In this document: positions 15,330 through 23,973 of the stretch, in pieces | Layout: the number at the start of each line of letters is the position of its first letter | Numbering within the stretch: position 1 is the first letter of the stretch | Assembly: GCA_900770895.1 (NCBI GenBank) | Contig: CAAGMF010000306.1 | Coordinates: forward strand, 1-35,752 | DNA length: 35,752 bases | Reading direction: 5' to 3' | DNA from: an uncultured Mitsuokella sp. | GTDB lineage: Bacteria; Bacillota; Negativicutes; Selenomonadales; Selenomonadaceae | Notes under the pieces: generated by a model | Told to the model about the DNA's origin: nothing | What the model saw: only the letters and a program-made list of their open reading frames with translations | The model's database searches: none | Translations under genes and position numbers: made by a program

Positions 15330-17378
15330 ATGGCAAACAATGGGTACAAGAAAAATAATTACGGCGGCCAGAACCGAAAAAATAATGCGGGCCGAAAGGG
15401 CGGCTATCATGGCGGTGGCAACTATGGCGGAAATCATAGCGGCAATCATGGCGGAAATGGTGGCGAGAAACATCCGGCCGATACGGCCTCAGCGGCATAC
15501 AACTTTATCGAGTTCCCTGACAAGGCGGTACCGGCACCGCTCGACGAATATCGTGAGCAGATTACGGCGGGCGGCAAGTCGCTTCGAGCAGCATTTGCCC
15601 AATATATCCAATCCGAGGGGAAGAATAGCGGCAGCCTGAAACTGAAACTAACGACTCGGACACCGATATTCATCGGTGGCAATGACGATCAGCCCGAGGA
15701 ATTCTTTTCCATAGGTAATCAGGTGGTCATCCCAGGGAGTTCGTTGCGCGGCATGCTGAAGAATGTATTCAAGATTCTGACCTGTGGCACGGTACGCGGC
15801 GATGAGGATATCAAGGAGCGGCATCTCTACTACAGGTGCCTGATGTCTACTTGGAAAACCCCATTTAACGATAATCTCCATGCCGCTTACCAAGAGCGCA
15901 TGTCGCAGAGGGTCAAAGGAAAAGTCGTAAAGAATACCAAGCCGGGTTTCCTGATAGGCAGTAAGGGCAGATATTACATATATCCTATCATAGAGGGGCA
16001 GACGCACTCGATCGGGATATGGGAGTATTTGCAAAAATATAAGCCAGCGTGCTTCAAGAATGGGCGTCCCGTTGGCAAGATGGATAAGTCATATGTGCAT
16101 TGGGATGGAACGAAGGCTTATTGCGTGGTGGCATTGCTTTCCCTGAGGGATTTGAAGGACAAGGCAGGACGTGACCGCTTTATGCGCGATACGCCGCCGC
16201 GCGATCGACGCAAGTTCGGCAAGCAGTATTATCGCTATCTCGATACAAAGGAAATGGATAAGTCACATCGCATCGAGGTGCCGGCTGAAGTCGTGGAGAG
16301 CTACCGCGATGACCACAATCGGCGCGGCATGGATTTGCTCGACGAATCGAGCGACAGTGGCGTGATTCATGGAAAAAAGGCAGCTAAGCTCAGTGGTATA
16401 GAAGGAGCCGAGTCACTTGTGCCATGCTTTTATGTGGAGAAGGACGGTCAAGTGACGAGCTTCGGTCACGGACAGTCATTCCGCATTGCCTATGAGCATT
16501 CGATCATGGACTGTGTCCCCGATAAACTGCAGGGCGATGTTGTAGATTTCACCACGGCCGTATTCGGGCAGAGCACGGACACCGCTAGCTGGGCCTCGCG
16601 CGTGAGCTTTAGCGATGCGGTACCAGTCGGGACGGTCGCCAAGGAGTCATCTGACTATGCCCATGCCCTCATGCAGCCGAATCCGACCTCGTACCAGCTG
16701 TACCTGAAGCAGGATGATCGTTCGCAGTTGAAGCACTGGGATTCTGCGGGCAGCCAGCTGCGTGGATACAAATTCTATTGGCATGGCAAAGAAGATTGGA
16801 AGGCCAATAATGGTGAGCGCCAAGTGAATCGTGAGAATGGAGGCAAGATACTCCATAAGATACGTCCGGTGAAGGCTGGTCAGGAGTTTGAAGGCACGAT
16901 ACGTTTTCATGACCTCAGTGATATCGAGCTTGGAGCCCTGTTGAAGGTATTCCATCTCAGTGGCGAAGGAAAAGACCATCAGGAGGATATTGCCTTCAAA
17001 CTCGGTCAAGGCAAGTCTATCGGTCTCGGCAGCGTATCTATCAAGGCAAAGCTCTACCTCGACAAGCCACTGACATCAGATGGCCTCTTTAACGAGTCTG
17101 GCTGGAATGATGCAGAGCAGGTGGCCGATGAGAAAACCTTCATAAAAGCCTTTGAAAGCTATATGCAGTCGCAGGCATCATCTACGTATGATAAGACGTT
17201 GAAACAACTGCAGATGGCAATGGATCTCCGCATCTCAGAAACCAAGCCAGTGCAGGCATATACGACGATGATGATGGGCACATATAATGGCAAGACGTTG
17301 AACCTTGATTCACGCTTCGCGGGACGGAATCCATTACCTGACCTGCGCAAGCTGATAAGTTTGGCGAATAAGAAGTAA
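15330..17378 (+). CDS. Large Cas7-like RAMP protein (TIGR03986 type) with Gly/Asn-rich tail
   Basis: 682 residues. The first 50 or so are a low-complexity Gly/Asn/His/Lys/Arg stretch (GGYHGGGNYGG-like units), expected to be disordered and RNA-binding. Then comes AAYNFIEFPDKAVPAPLDEY, the typical opening of TIGR03986 RAMP proteins, and LTTRTPIFIGGNDDQPEE ... VVIPGSSLRGMLK, a Cas7 strand and loop with Asp in the usual catalytic zone. A long insertion (about 130-370) separates this from the C-terminal RAMP part, which ends near KLGQGKSIGLGSV, the Gly-rich loop. The counterpart in III-Dv is Cas7 with an insertion. SD GAGGGG precedes ATG 15330. It is the last gene of the operon; a terminator follows. 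Confidence 0.86.
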   Translation: MANNGYKKNNYGGQNRKNNAGRKGGYHGGGNYGGNHSGNHGGNGGEKHPADTASAAYNFIEFPDKAVPAPLDEYREQITAGGKSLRAAFAQYIQSEGKNSGSLKLKLTTRTPIFIGGNDDQPEEFFSIGNQVVIPGSSLRGMLKNVFKILTCGTVRGDEDIKERHLYYRCLMSTWKTPFNDNLHAAYQERMSQRVKGKVVKNTKPGFLIGSKGRYYIYPIIEGQTHSIGIWEYLQKYKPACFKNGRPVGKMDKSYVHWDGTKAYCVVALLSLRDLKDKAGRDRFMRDTPPRDRRKFGKQYYRYLDTKEMDKSHRIEVPAEVVESYRDDHNRRGMDLLDESSDSGVIHGKKAAKLSGIEGAESLVPCFYVEKDGQVTSFGHGQSFRIAYEHSIMDCVPDKLQGDVVDFTTAVFGQSTDTASWASRVSFSDAVPVGTVAKESSDYAHALMQPNPTSYQLYLKQDDRSQLKHWDSAGSQLRGYKFYWHGKEDWKANNGERQVNRENGGKILHKIRPVKAGQEFEGTIRFHDLSDIELGALLKVFHLSGEGKDHQEDIAFKLGQGKSIGLGSVSIKAKLYLDKPLTSDGLFNESGWNDAEQVADEKTFIKAFESYMQSQASSTYDKTLKQLQMAMDLRISETKPVQAYTTMMMGTYNGKTLNLDSRFAGRNPLPDLRKLISLANKK

Positions 17379-17438
17379 ATATTGAAATCATAGACGTGAG
17401 CCTGGGGGGAGGCAGGGTAGAATTTGATATTATAAAAG

Positions 17439-17490
17439 CCATAAGCTGGCAGCGAATGGATGGGCGCTGCCAGCTTATGGTGTTTTCTGT
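17439..17490 (+). terminator. Rho-independent terminator of the type III-D operon
   Basis: A perfect 16-bp stem (17439-17454 with 17465-17480) with a 10-nt loop, followed by TGTTTTCTGTTTT. Confidence 0.92.
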
Positions 17491-17529
17491 TTTGACTGTC
17501 CCGTGCTGGTGGCAAACTCGGGAGATGAT

Positions 17530-17620
17530 CTGGCAGTGGATTTTCCCAGAAGCTTCTGGCCGGCGAGGTATACTTATCTCAGAGTCAGGGACACAGACGG
17601 ATGAAGGAGGTGTTATCCGC
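17530..17620 (+). promoter_or_regulatory. Shared promoter element, copy 2, with leader and SD but no gene
   Basis: CTGGCAGTGGATTTTCC, 22 bp, TATACT (17530-17574). The following leader to GAAGGAGG (about 17604-17611) aligns closely with the leader of the Gln-rich protein gene (35098-35186), but the ATG is gone and no matching coding sequence follows. It is an orphaned 5' region of a lost paralogue. Confidence 0.75.
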
Positions 17621-17700
17621 TATTTGCAATCCAGCTGACCAGGAAACAGGCAAGGCTGCCGGTGTCTGGCCTTGCAGTGATTCACAGTCAGAAACAATTA

Positions 17701-17709
17701 TGCTATAAT
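17701..17709 (+). promoter_or_regulatory. Extended -10 kept in front of a truncated gene
   Basis: TGCTATAAT, the same core as the promoter at 7839-7847 of the full-length paralogue. Confidence 0.5.
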
Positions 17710-17723
17710 AACGAATACAGAAA

Positions 17724-18107
17724 TTGAAGACACCGCAGGGGACGCAGCCGTTCTCCGTCATGAACTATCCGGAGGAGCAATTGAATGGACCGGCATACTG
17801 GTATAAGGTGACGAATATGAATGACGCTTCGGATTGGACAGCGTTCACCTACGATGCCTCCAGGCAAGTGTTCACGATGTACATGGGTGATGGCACGAAT
17901 AAGCCCTATAGCTACCGCAGATTCCGCTCGGACGGGACTCTGGAAGTGAAGGGTGTGTCGTTCGGGTTTGATGCTACTGGTAGTACCGGATCGAATACGG
18001 GGATTTATTCGATGAATAGCGCGGGCAAATATGAAAGCCCCTCGAGCTCTATCATCAAATACGTCACCGATGGCATGAAAGTCTTCCTTTACGTGCTGAA
18101 TCGCTGA
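17724..18107 (+). pseudogene. 5'-truncated copy of the secreted repeat protein
   Basis: 127 codons closely matching the second repeat of 7878-8786 (KTPQGTQPFSVMNYPEEQ against KTPQGTQEFSVMNYPEEQ, and the same C-terminus VTDGMKVFLY). The signal peptide and first repeat are missing. The promoter core lies only 15 bp before the first homologous codon, with no SD; the only start would be TTG 17724. Promoter and coding remnant seem joined by a deletion of about 175 codons. Few stops or frameshifts have built up, so the event is recent or the frame is under some constraint. Confidence 0.82.
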
Positions 18108-18128
18108 ACAGGATAGGATAGGCTCAGC

Positions 18129-18170
18129 AGCGGTCATGCGGTCAGATACGGGCTCGCATGGCCGCTTTTC
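18129..18170 (+). terminator. Hairpin terminator after the truncated repeat protein
   Basis: A 12-bp stem (18129-18140 with 18155-18166, one G-T pair) followed by TTT. Related to the hairpin at 8810-8844. Confidence 0.7.
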
Positions 18171-18185
18171 GTGCTACGCCTTGCT

Positions 18186-18262
18186 TCCAGATTCTGTTGC
18201 GGGCCAGGAGCTGACGGCGGCCTGATCGCACGGCAGATATGGCGGACAGCGGGAGAAGCCGA
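18186..18262 (-). pseudogene. 3'-end remnant of an amidotransferase gene
   Basis: On the + strand this stretch aligns with 28166-28240, the end of the sugar amidotransferase gene and its downstream flank. GACGGCGGCCTGATC is shared exactly and the flanks match with scattered changes. Only about 25 codons plus flank remain. Confidence 0.65.
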
Positions 18263-18372
18263 GCTTGCTGCCAGAGTATGAGCTTTGTTTGCTGGTATGG
18301 GCAGGAATAGGTATCGATAGGCTAGAATTAGAAAAAATGGGTCGTAACCAATCGTGTGCATACGGTGAGAGG

Positions 18373-19755
18373 ATGATAGACGATATGGCAATGTACGAAG
18401 GTCAGTTTGATTTTGTGAAGGAGTTTGACGAGGAACTCTATCTGCATATCAACGCTGCTGAGAAAAATTCGCGATTGGAAATTGATACTGCTTGCAGCGA
18501 TCTGCGTAAGGCGCTGGAGCGCTTCGAGGATATGATCATGCAGGCTAATGGGTTAACACTTAAAGAACTTGAGCATGATCCATTTGCGCAGGAGAAAAAA
18601 GAGAAGGATGGGAAAGTAGATATGTCGTCGCTCTGGATCCGGACGGAACTACTGAAAAGGCGAAATCTGCTACCGCTGAGCAACTACCATGCCACGATTC
18701 TTTGTGTCAATGGACGCGATAGCAAGATGGAGGCCTATGATGTATTGCGTAAGGTAGGTAACTCCGGCTCACATGAGGAAAATAAAGATCCCAAACCTAA
18801 AGATGCTCAGCTTACCTTTCCTAATCTGGTCGCCGGTCTGAACATGTTTCATCAGATACTGACTAAATATTTCAAGGTGAAGCGACCGAGATTCAATGAA
18901 AATATCATGCGCATCGGGGACTATATTGTCTACAATCGGCCCTATGAGCCGACGGACAGGACGCGATCGCTATGCCAGCGGGAGTATCCTGTGATGCGGC
19001 GTATAGGACAGACAGATAAGTATGAATATGGCATTATCCGCCAGTACGATGTCAATGATATCGATGATAATTTTTTGAGCCGCAATTCCGATTCGGTGGC
19101 CTTGGTGAATGCATTTTCAGCATATGGGCGCAATACGGGACTCATAAAAGAGGTGCGTTGTCTTGATTATAAGGCACCAACGCCATTCCGGATGGTTGTT
19201 TACACTTTTGTAAAAAAACCGTATCCATTGACGGAAATGCTGGATAAGCTTGATATGTTCCAGCGGGTGACGATCTGCAAGGACCTCGTTGATTGCTTCG
19301 CATTCCTTCATGCTCTGCAGCCGGCTATATATCATCGCCTGCTGACATATGAAAGTATCTATATATGCGACTATGGTCGTGAAGAAAAGCATGATTACCG
19401 CCCGTTCGTAAAATTCGATTTTGCGAAGATAAATGTGGGTGATCCATCATTGACGGTCATGGCTTATGCCGATAAGGCACATGAAAATCTGACATCAGCG
19501 AGCCTCACAAAGTACATCAATAATGACTTTTGGAACCGTAGTGAATGGGAAGCTGTCGACAGCTATGCCCTGGGAGTGCTGTTTGGTGATATCCTTTGCG
19601 GACGCATTCTGCCAGAGTGTGCGACAGAGGATGATCTCGAGGATGCCGAGGTGCCGGAGGTGTGGGAAAATATAGTGCTGGATCTGATTGAAGATTACCA
19701 GACGATCACGGAGATCAGGAAGCGACTGGAGGGCGACTATGGAATTGACGTATAA
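18373..19755 (+). CDS. HEPN/DUF4145-like domain fused to a protein pseudokinase
   Basis: About 460 residues. The N-terminal helical part ends in VLRKVGNSGSHEE (H134), the LRxxGNxxxH end of DUF4145-type HEPN-fold domains. The C-terminal half has the layout of a protein kinase C-lobe, but the catalytic loop reads HRLLTYES (321-328) in place of HRDxxxxN and the metal motif reads DFA (349-351) in place of DFG. No clear ATP-binding Lys or Gly loop is seen. It should not transfer phosphate but may bind nucleotide or scaffold the kinase encoded next. The start is uncertain: ATG 18373 follows GGTGAGAGG directly, ATG 18385 and 18391 are also possible, and TTG 18265 is unlikely. It overlaps the next gene by 17 bp. 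Confidence 0.72.
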   Translation: MIDDMAMYEGQFDFVKEFDEELYLHINAAEKNSRLEIDTACSDLRKALERFEDMIMQANGLTLKELEHDPFAQEKKEKDGKVDMSSLWIRTELLKRRNLLPLSNYHATILCVNGRDSKMEAYDVLRKVGNSGSHEENKDPKPKDAQLTFPNLVAGLNMFHQILTKYFKVKRPRFNENIMRIGDYIVYNRPYEPTDRTRSLCQREYPVMRRIGQTDKYEYGIIRQYDVNDIDDNFLSRNSDSVALVNAFSAYGRNTGLIKEVRCLDYKAPTPFRMVVYTFVKKPYPLTEMLDKLDMFQRVTICKDLVDCFAFLHALQPAIYHRLLTYESIYICDYGREEKHDYRPFVKFDFAKINVGDPSLTVMAYADKAHENLTSASLTKYINNDFWNRSEWEAVDSYALGVLFGDILCGRILPECATEDDLEDAEVPEVWENIVLDLIEDYQTITEIRKRLEGDYGIDV

Positions 19756-20620
19756 CAGCGAGCATCGCCTGGTCGGCGAGCAGGCTGGACAGACTGATAA
19801 CAGTACGGCTTTTCGGGCAAAGGACATACGCTATGGACGCACGGTATTCGTAAAAGCAGTGCCGATAAAGGGCGAAACACAGAATGATATCGCAGAGCAG
19901 GTCAAAACTGCGGAACGAGAAGCTAAAACACTCATGCTCGTAGGCGAACAGACAGTACGTGTGCCACAGGTCTATGACTATTTCTATGATGAGTCAGCAC
20001 ATGTATTTTATATCGTCATGCAGAATATCTCTGGACCAACGCTGCGCAAGAAGATGATATCCGGGTTGTCACCGGTCATGGCTATCAATGCGGTGATGGA
20101 TATATGCGATACGCTGACTATTATGGAAAGGTATGGCCTCGCGCATCGCGATATAAAGCCGGAAAACATCATATTCAGTCCGACGGGCGGGGTCAGCCTC
20201 ATTGACTTCGGCTCAGCAGTTCTGTCTATACGTCTGAAGGAGGGGACGGTGGATTATCAGGCGCCGGAGTTCATGGACTTCTTTTATGATAAGATGAAGC
20301 GGACGCGTCAGGTGCATAAGCGACTGGATCGCAGTCACGTGGATATATTCTCGCTCGGCGTGATACTATATGAGATATTTACTGGTATAAAGCCTTCATT
20401 CGGCAGCGAATTCCGTCCCGGACGCGACCCATCGGCCTGGAAGACATTCGTCGAGCCAAAGGAGAAAAAGCCCGAGCTGTCAGACGGCATGAACAGCATC
20501 ATCGTGAAGTGTATGCAACTGGATCCGGCACAGCGGTACCACAATGCGAATGCGTTGAAAAATGATTTGAAGAGTGAGCTGTATAAGATGCGGAAAGGAG
20601 GCAGACGACATGATCGATGA
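19739..20620 (+). CDS. Hanks-type Ser/Thr protein kinase
   Basis: 293 residues. All key elements are present: VFVKAV with K39 (ATP lysine), HRDIKPEN (136-143), DFG (156-158), APE near 175, and a C-lobe Asp-(I/L)-FSLGVILYE. The N-lobe is short and its Gly-rich loop is weak (GEQAGQTDNSTAF). There is no transmembrane segment or PASTA domain, so it is soluble, unlike housekeeping PknB. ATG 19739 sits after GGAGGG and inside the end of the pseudokinase gene, so the two are translationally coupled and probably form a complex. The substrate is unknown; the helicase or the winged-helix protein of the same operon are likely candidates. Confidence 0.9.
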   Translation: MELTYNSEHRLVGEQAGQTDNSTAFRAKDIRYGRTVFVKAVPIKGETQNDIAEQVKTAEREAKTLMLVGEQTVRVPQVYDYFYDESAHVFYIVMQNISGPTLRKKMISGLSPVMAINAVMDICDTLTIMERYGLAHRDIKPENIIFSPTGGVSLIDFGSAVLSIRLKEGTVDYQAPEFMDFFYDKMKRTRQVHKRLDRSHVDIFSLGVILYEIFTGIKPSFGSEFRPGRDPSAWKTFVEPKEKKPELSDGMNSIIVKCMQLDPAQRYHNANALKNDLKSELYKMRKGGRRHDR

Positions 20621-20792
20621 GCAAGCGGGAAGCAGAGCACTATCCGACAAGGAGATGAAACAGGCACGTAGTGATTTTACAAGCTTTTGCCAAGCAAATA
20701 TAAAGTCTTATAATGTGCTATGTGGGAAGAAATGCCATGAGGAGCCTATGAAGCTTTCGCTGCCGGATCTATCCAGATGGAGGATGGCGTAA
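20610..20792 (+). CDS. 60-residue conserved-position protein, function unknown
   Basis: ATG 20610 lies 8 nt after AAAGGAGG and overlaps the kinase stop, and its own stop is 1 bp before the helicase ATG, so it is well placed as a real gene of the operon. The protein is charged, with a central helix and Cys residues in SFCQ and VLCGKKCHEE; CGKKCH could bind metal. No known family is recognised. Confidence 0.65.
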   Translation: MIDEQAGSRALSDKEMKQARSDFTSFCQANIKSYNVLCGKKCHEEPMKLSLPDLSRWRMA

Positions 20793-20793
20793 T

Positions 20794-23700
20794 ATGCAGG
20801 AATTCATATCATTTGATGAGCCTTCTACACGATCAATACCGGGGCAATTGGCTTTTTTCCTTACAAAAAAGCCAGCAGAAAAATTCTATGAGCACTACGA
20901 TTACCTATCCAGGCAGAAAAACTTTATTATCAGGCCGATGCCAGGCCATGACGATGTGCAGCGGTTCAGGCTATATACAAGCAAATATACATTTTCCTGT
21001 TTTGTCAAAAATGCTCGTGAAAAAGAGATAGGTATAGATCGCATCGAGGATATAAGTTTTAATGACCAGGTTAATTGCCTGCGCGAGGGGTGCCCTATAG
21101 TACCGGAGGATATGGGCATATTCGTCCGTAGCAAGAAAATTGGTGTCTTCCGTTTCTTCCATAATGGCGAATCTTTTGATGCACATACTAGATTCGGTAA
21201 GCGCGAAACAGTTGAGGCCATACTGTCGCTGCTGGACGAATTAAGAGAGTATGAAACGGAACAAGCGGCAGCCGAAGAGAGCGAAGAAGACGAGGTCCAG
21301 GGGACGAAGAAGCCTTCGAAAGGGCCAGAAAAGAAGTTTATGGCGCTGCTCGATACGGCGAAATCGTATGCAGAGCTCGAGGATAATATCGCCGAGCAGC
21401 ATATGCTTGATGCGGGCAGACTCGTCTATGATGCTGTTGAGCCGCTTGACTATGACCGAATCGATCGACTGGCGTATTCATTCCATATAGTGGAGCCGTT
21501 TGACGTGCAGCTTTTCAAGCCAAAGACACAAGTAGAGCTTGAGCAGGACGGAATTATAGACGATGACGAATCCGAAAGGCAGACGGCTGAAGTCATAGCG
21601 GCGAAGAGTGCCACAGAGGAGGAACCTGGGCATATCGATCTGCTCTTTAATCGGCAGCTGGATTTCGCAGACATCAGTACCACTGGAGCTATAAGATTAA
21701 GCTACTCCTCGGTAATACATGATGTGCAGGTCGAAGCGATAGACCGGTTGCGGCTGAGTGCAGGCGATACTGTCGAAGACAGCGAGCTTAAACCAGCGCC
21801 GGCTCGTTATCTGAATGCAGTGATTGGGCGCGGCGAGACACGCGGCTTTGATGACAAGGATCTGAGCCAGGTCATGGCGCGGCTGCGTGAGCAGAAGTAT
21901 CCGCCGAACGAGAGCCAGCTCGAGGCCATCCGCCGCGGCATCAATACCCGCGACATCATGCTCGTGATGGGGCCACCGGGTACGGGCAAGACGACCATCA
22001 TCCTCGAATGGGTGAAATATTTCATTCACGAGGAGCACAAGCGGGTCCTGATATCCTCGCAAAACAACAAGGCTGTCGACAACGTTTTAGCGCGTATCGC
22101 TGAGGAAAAGGGGATCGAGATGATCCGTATCGGATCTGAGGCAAAGCTGCAGGCCGAGATACGCCCGTACTTGTTCGATAGGAAAATAGAAGCAGAATCT
22201 CGTTCGATTGCTGAGCACACCAATGCCAATATCGCCCGGACACAGCAGATTGCTGCGCAGTGGCGGCCACTGCGTGATCAGTGTCAGCCGGCGCTCGAGC
22301 GTGTTGAACGGTATAATGCGCTTAAAAGGGAACTCATCAAATCAGGGCTGGCGCAGCTAACACAGCTCAGCCCCTTGTTAGTAGATGCTGTTAATAATCT
22401 CGATATAGCTCGTGAGAAGCTTGAGTCTGCTGCAAATGGTGTAAAATCGCTTCATGATGAGATAGAAAACCTTCCTCATAGTGGCATCATGGGCATCTGG
22501 GGCGCTATAAAGGGATATTTCAAGAACAGATCCATGCGTAATAAGGTAAGGCAGCTCAATCAAATGGTAGAGCAAGAACGTATGGCTGTAAAGCAGTACA
22601 ATAGATTACGTGCTGAATATGAAACAGAGGAAGAGCGTGTGTTCCGGCTGTGGTATATACCAGTGTGGCGGGTCGGACAGCAGTGCCTGGCGTATAATGG
22701 AGAGATGCAGGAACAGCTGACGGCAATACGGCAACAAGACGAGGGGAGCAATTGGCACTTCTTTGAAAATATCGGATTAGAGGTGCCGAAGACGGTCGAA
22801 AAATTTGGCGAATGGACAAACAGCTTTTTACGCGAGTATGAGCGTTTTGAGGGTTTCTGCCAGCATTTGCGCGAATGGCAGATAGGCGTTGCGGAGCGCA
22901 AGAATCATGCGTTGACCTCACTCATGCTCGAATCGGTGAACTTGGTCGGTGCAACCTGTATCGGCATCAATTCGCAGAAACGGTTTTCAGGCCTGAAGTT
23001 TGACGTGACGATTATTGATGAAGCTGGCCAGATACAGGTACATAATGCACTTGTGCCGATGAGTGTGTCAGACAAGCTCATAATGCTCGGTGATCACAAG
23101 CAGATACCGCCCTCGGCCGATGAGGAATTACTGAAGCTGTGCGAGGCGAATGATGTTGATACCGAGCTCCTCGAAAAAAGCCTTTTCGAGAAACTTTATA
23201 ATCAATTGCCAGAGTCGAACCGGCTCATGCTCGATACTCAATACCGTATGCCGCCAGAAATTGCTGAAATCGTCTCCCAGGAGTTCTACGGAGGCGGTTA
23301 TCACTCGGCGCCAGGAGCACTGGATACATTTCGGCCAAGTCTGTTGCCGGGGCTGTCAAAGTCGCATGTTGTCATCATTGACACATCGGGCGATCTGCAC
23401 AGGTACGAGACAAAGTCTGAGGGCAGCGGGACCTATAACGACCTCGAGGCACGGTGCATTGCTACGCTGCTGCGCTACATGATACGGCATGATGCTTTTG
23501 ATGCCGGCGAGGTCGGCGTTATTTCGGCATACAAGCTGCAAGTCAAGAGAATACAGGGACTGCTCAAGCATGACATTCCCCCGGAGCGTCTGCCCGATAT
23601 CGTGGCCACATTAGATAGCTTTCAGGGGCAGGAACGCGATATAATCATCTACAGCTTTACGCGCAGCTCACGGCGGCCGCCGCAGCGCGTGCGCATAGGC

Positions 23701-23973
23701 TTCCTCAATGAGTTGCGGCGGCTGAACGTTGCATTGACGCGCTGCAAGAGAATGCTCATACTTGTGGGCGACATGGAGTTCCTGACCAGCTGCCGTCACC
23801 AGGCGACAGATGAGGAGGGGCAGCCAGATCCAGCCCAGTATGAGCGATCGGAGCGGCATTTTTCCGATTTCATGAAGAATCTTATTACAGCCGTGCGCGA
23901 TGGTCAGGGTAAATATCCTCCGGGGGAGATATTGACATTGGCTGAATTCAATGAAAGGATGGCAGACAGGTAA
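20794..23973 (+). CDS. UPF1/Dna2-like superfamily 1 helicase
   Basis: 1059 residues. Motif I is GPPGTGKTT (393-401), followed by the SSQNNKAVDN segment. A long helical, coiled-coil-like insertion (about 460-690) precedes motif II DEAG (742-745), motif III LGDHKQIPP, LDTQYRMPPEIAE, LDSFQGQERD and a final LNVALTRCKRMLILVGD (motif VI). This is the AAA_11/AAA_12 arrangement of UPF1-like 5'-3' helicases acting on DNA or RNA. The first 350 residues are of unknown fold with an acidic, Glu-rich linker near 155-180. No nuclease motif is visible. It is translationally linked to the genes on both sides, so it belongs to the kinase operon and is the likely effector or a kinase target. Confidence 0.9.
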   Translation: MQEFISFDEPSTRSIPGQLAFFLTKKPAEKFYEHYDYLSRQKNFIIRPMPGHDDVQRFRLYTSKYTFSCFVKNAREKEIGIDRIEDISFNDQVNCLREGCPIVPEDMGIFVRSKKIGVFRFFHNGESFDAHTRFGKRETVEAILSLLDELREYETEQAAAEESEEDEVQGTKKPSKGPEKKFMALLDTAKSYAELEDNIAEQHMLDAGRLVYDAVEPLDYDRIDRLAYSFHIVEPFDVQLFKPKTQVELEQDGIIDDDESERQTAEVIAAKSATEEEPGHIDLLFNRQLDFADISTTGAIRLSYSSVIHDVQVEAIDRLRLSAGDTVEDSELKPAPARYLNAVIGRGETRGFDDKDLSQVMARLREQKYPPNESQLEAIRRGINTRDIMLVMGPPGTGKTTIILEWVKYFIHEEHKRVLISSQNNKAVDNVLARIAEEKGIEMIRIGSEAKLQAEIRPYLFDRKIEAESRSIAEHTNANIARTQQIAAQWRPLRDQCQPALERVERYNALKRELIKSGLAQLTQLSPLLVDAVNNLDIAREKLESAANGVKSLHDEIENLPHSGIMGIWGAIKGYFKNRSMRNKVRQLNQMVEQERMAVKQYNRLRAEYETEEERVFRLWYIPVWRVGQQCLAYNGEMQEQLTAIRQQDEGSNWHFFENIGLEVPKTVEKFGEWTNSFLREYERFEGFCQHLREWQIGVAERKNHALTSLMLESVNLVGATCIGINSQKRFSGLKFDVTIIDEAGQIQVHNALVPMSVSDKLIMLGDHKQIPPSADEELLKLCEANDVDTELLEKSLFEKLYNQLPESNRLMLDTQYRMPPEIAEIVSQEFYGGGYHSAPGALDTFRPSLLPGLSKSHVVIIDTSGDLHRYETKSEGSGTYNDLEARCIATLLRYMIRHDAFDAGEVGVISAYKLQVKRIQGLLKHDIPPERLPDIVATLDSFQGQERDIIIYSFTRSSRRPPQRVRIGFLNELRRLNVALTRCKRMLILVGDMEFLTSCRHQATDEEGQPDPAQYERSERHFSDFMKNLITAVRDGQGKYPPGEILTLAEFNERMADR

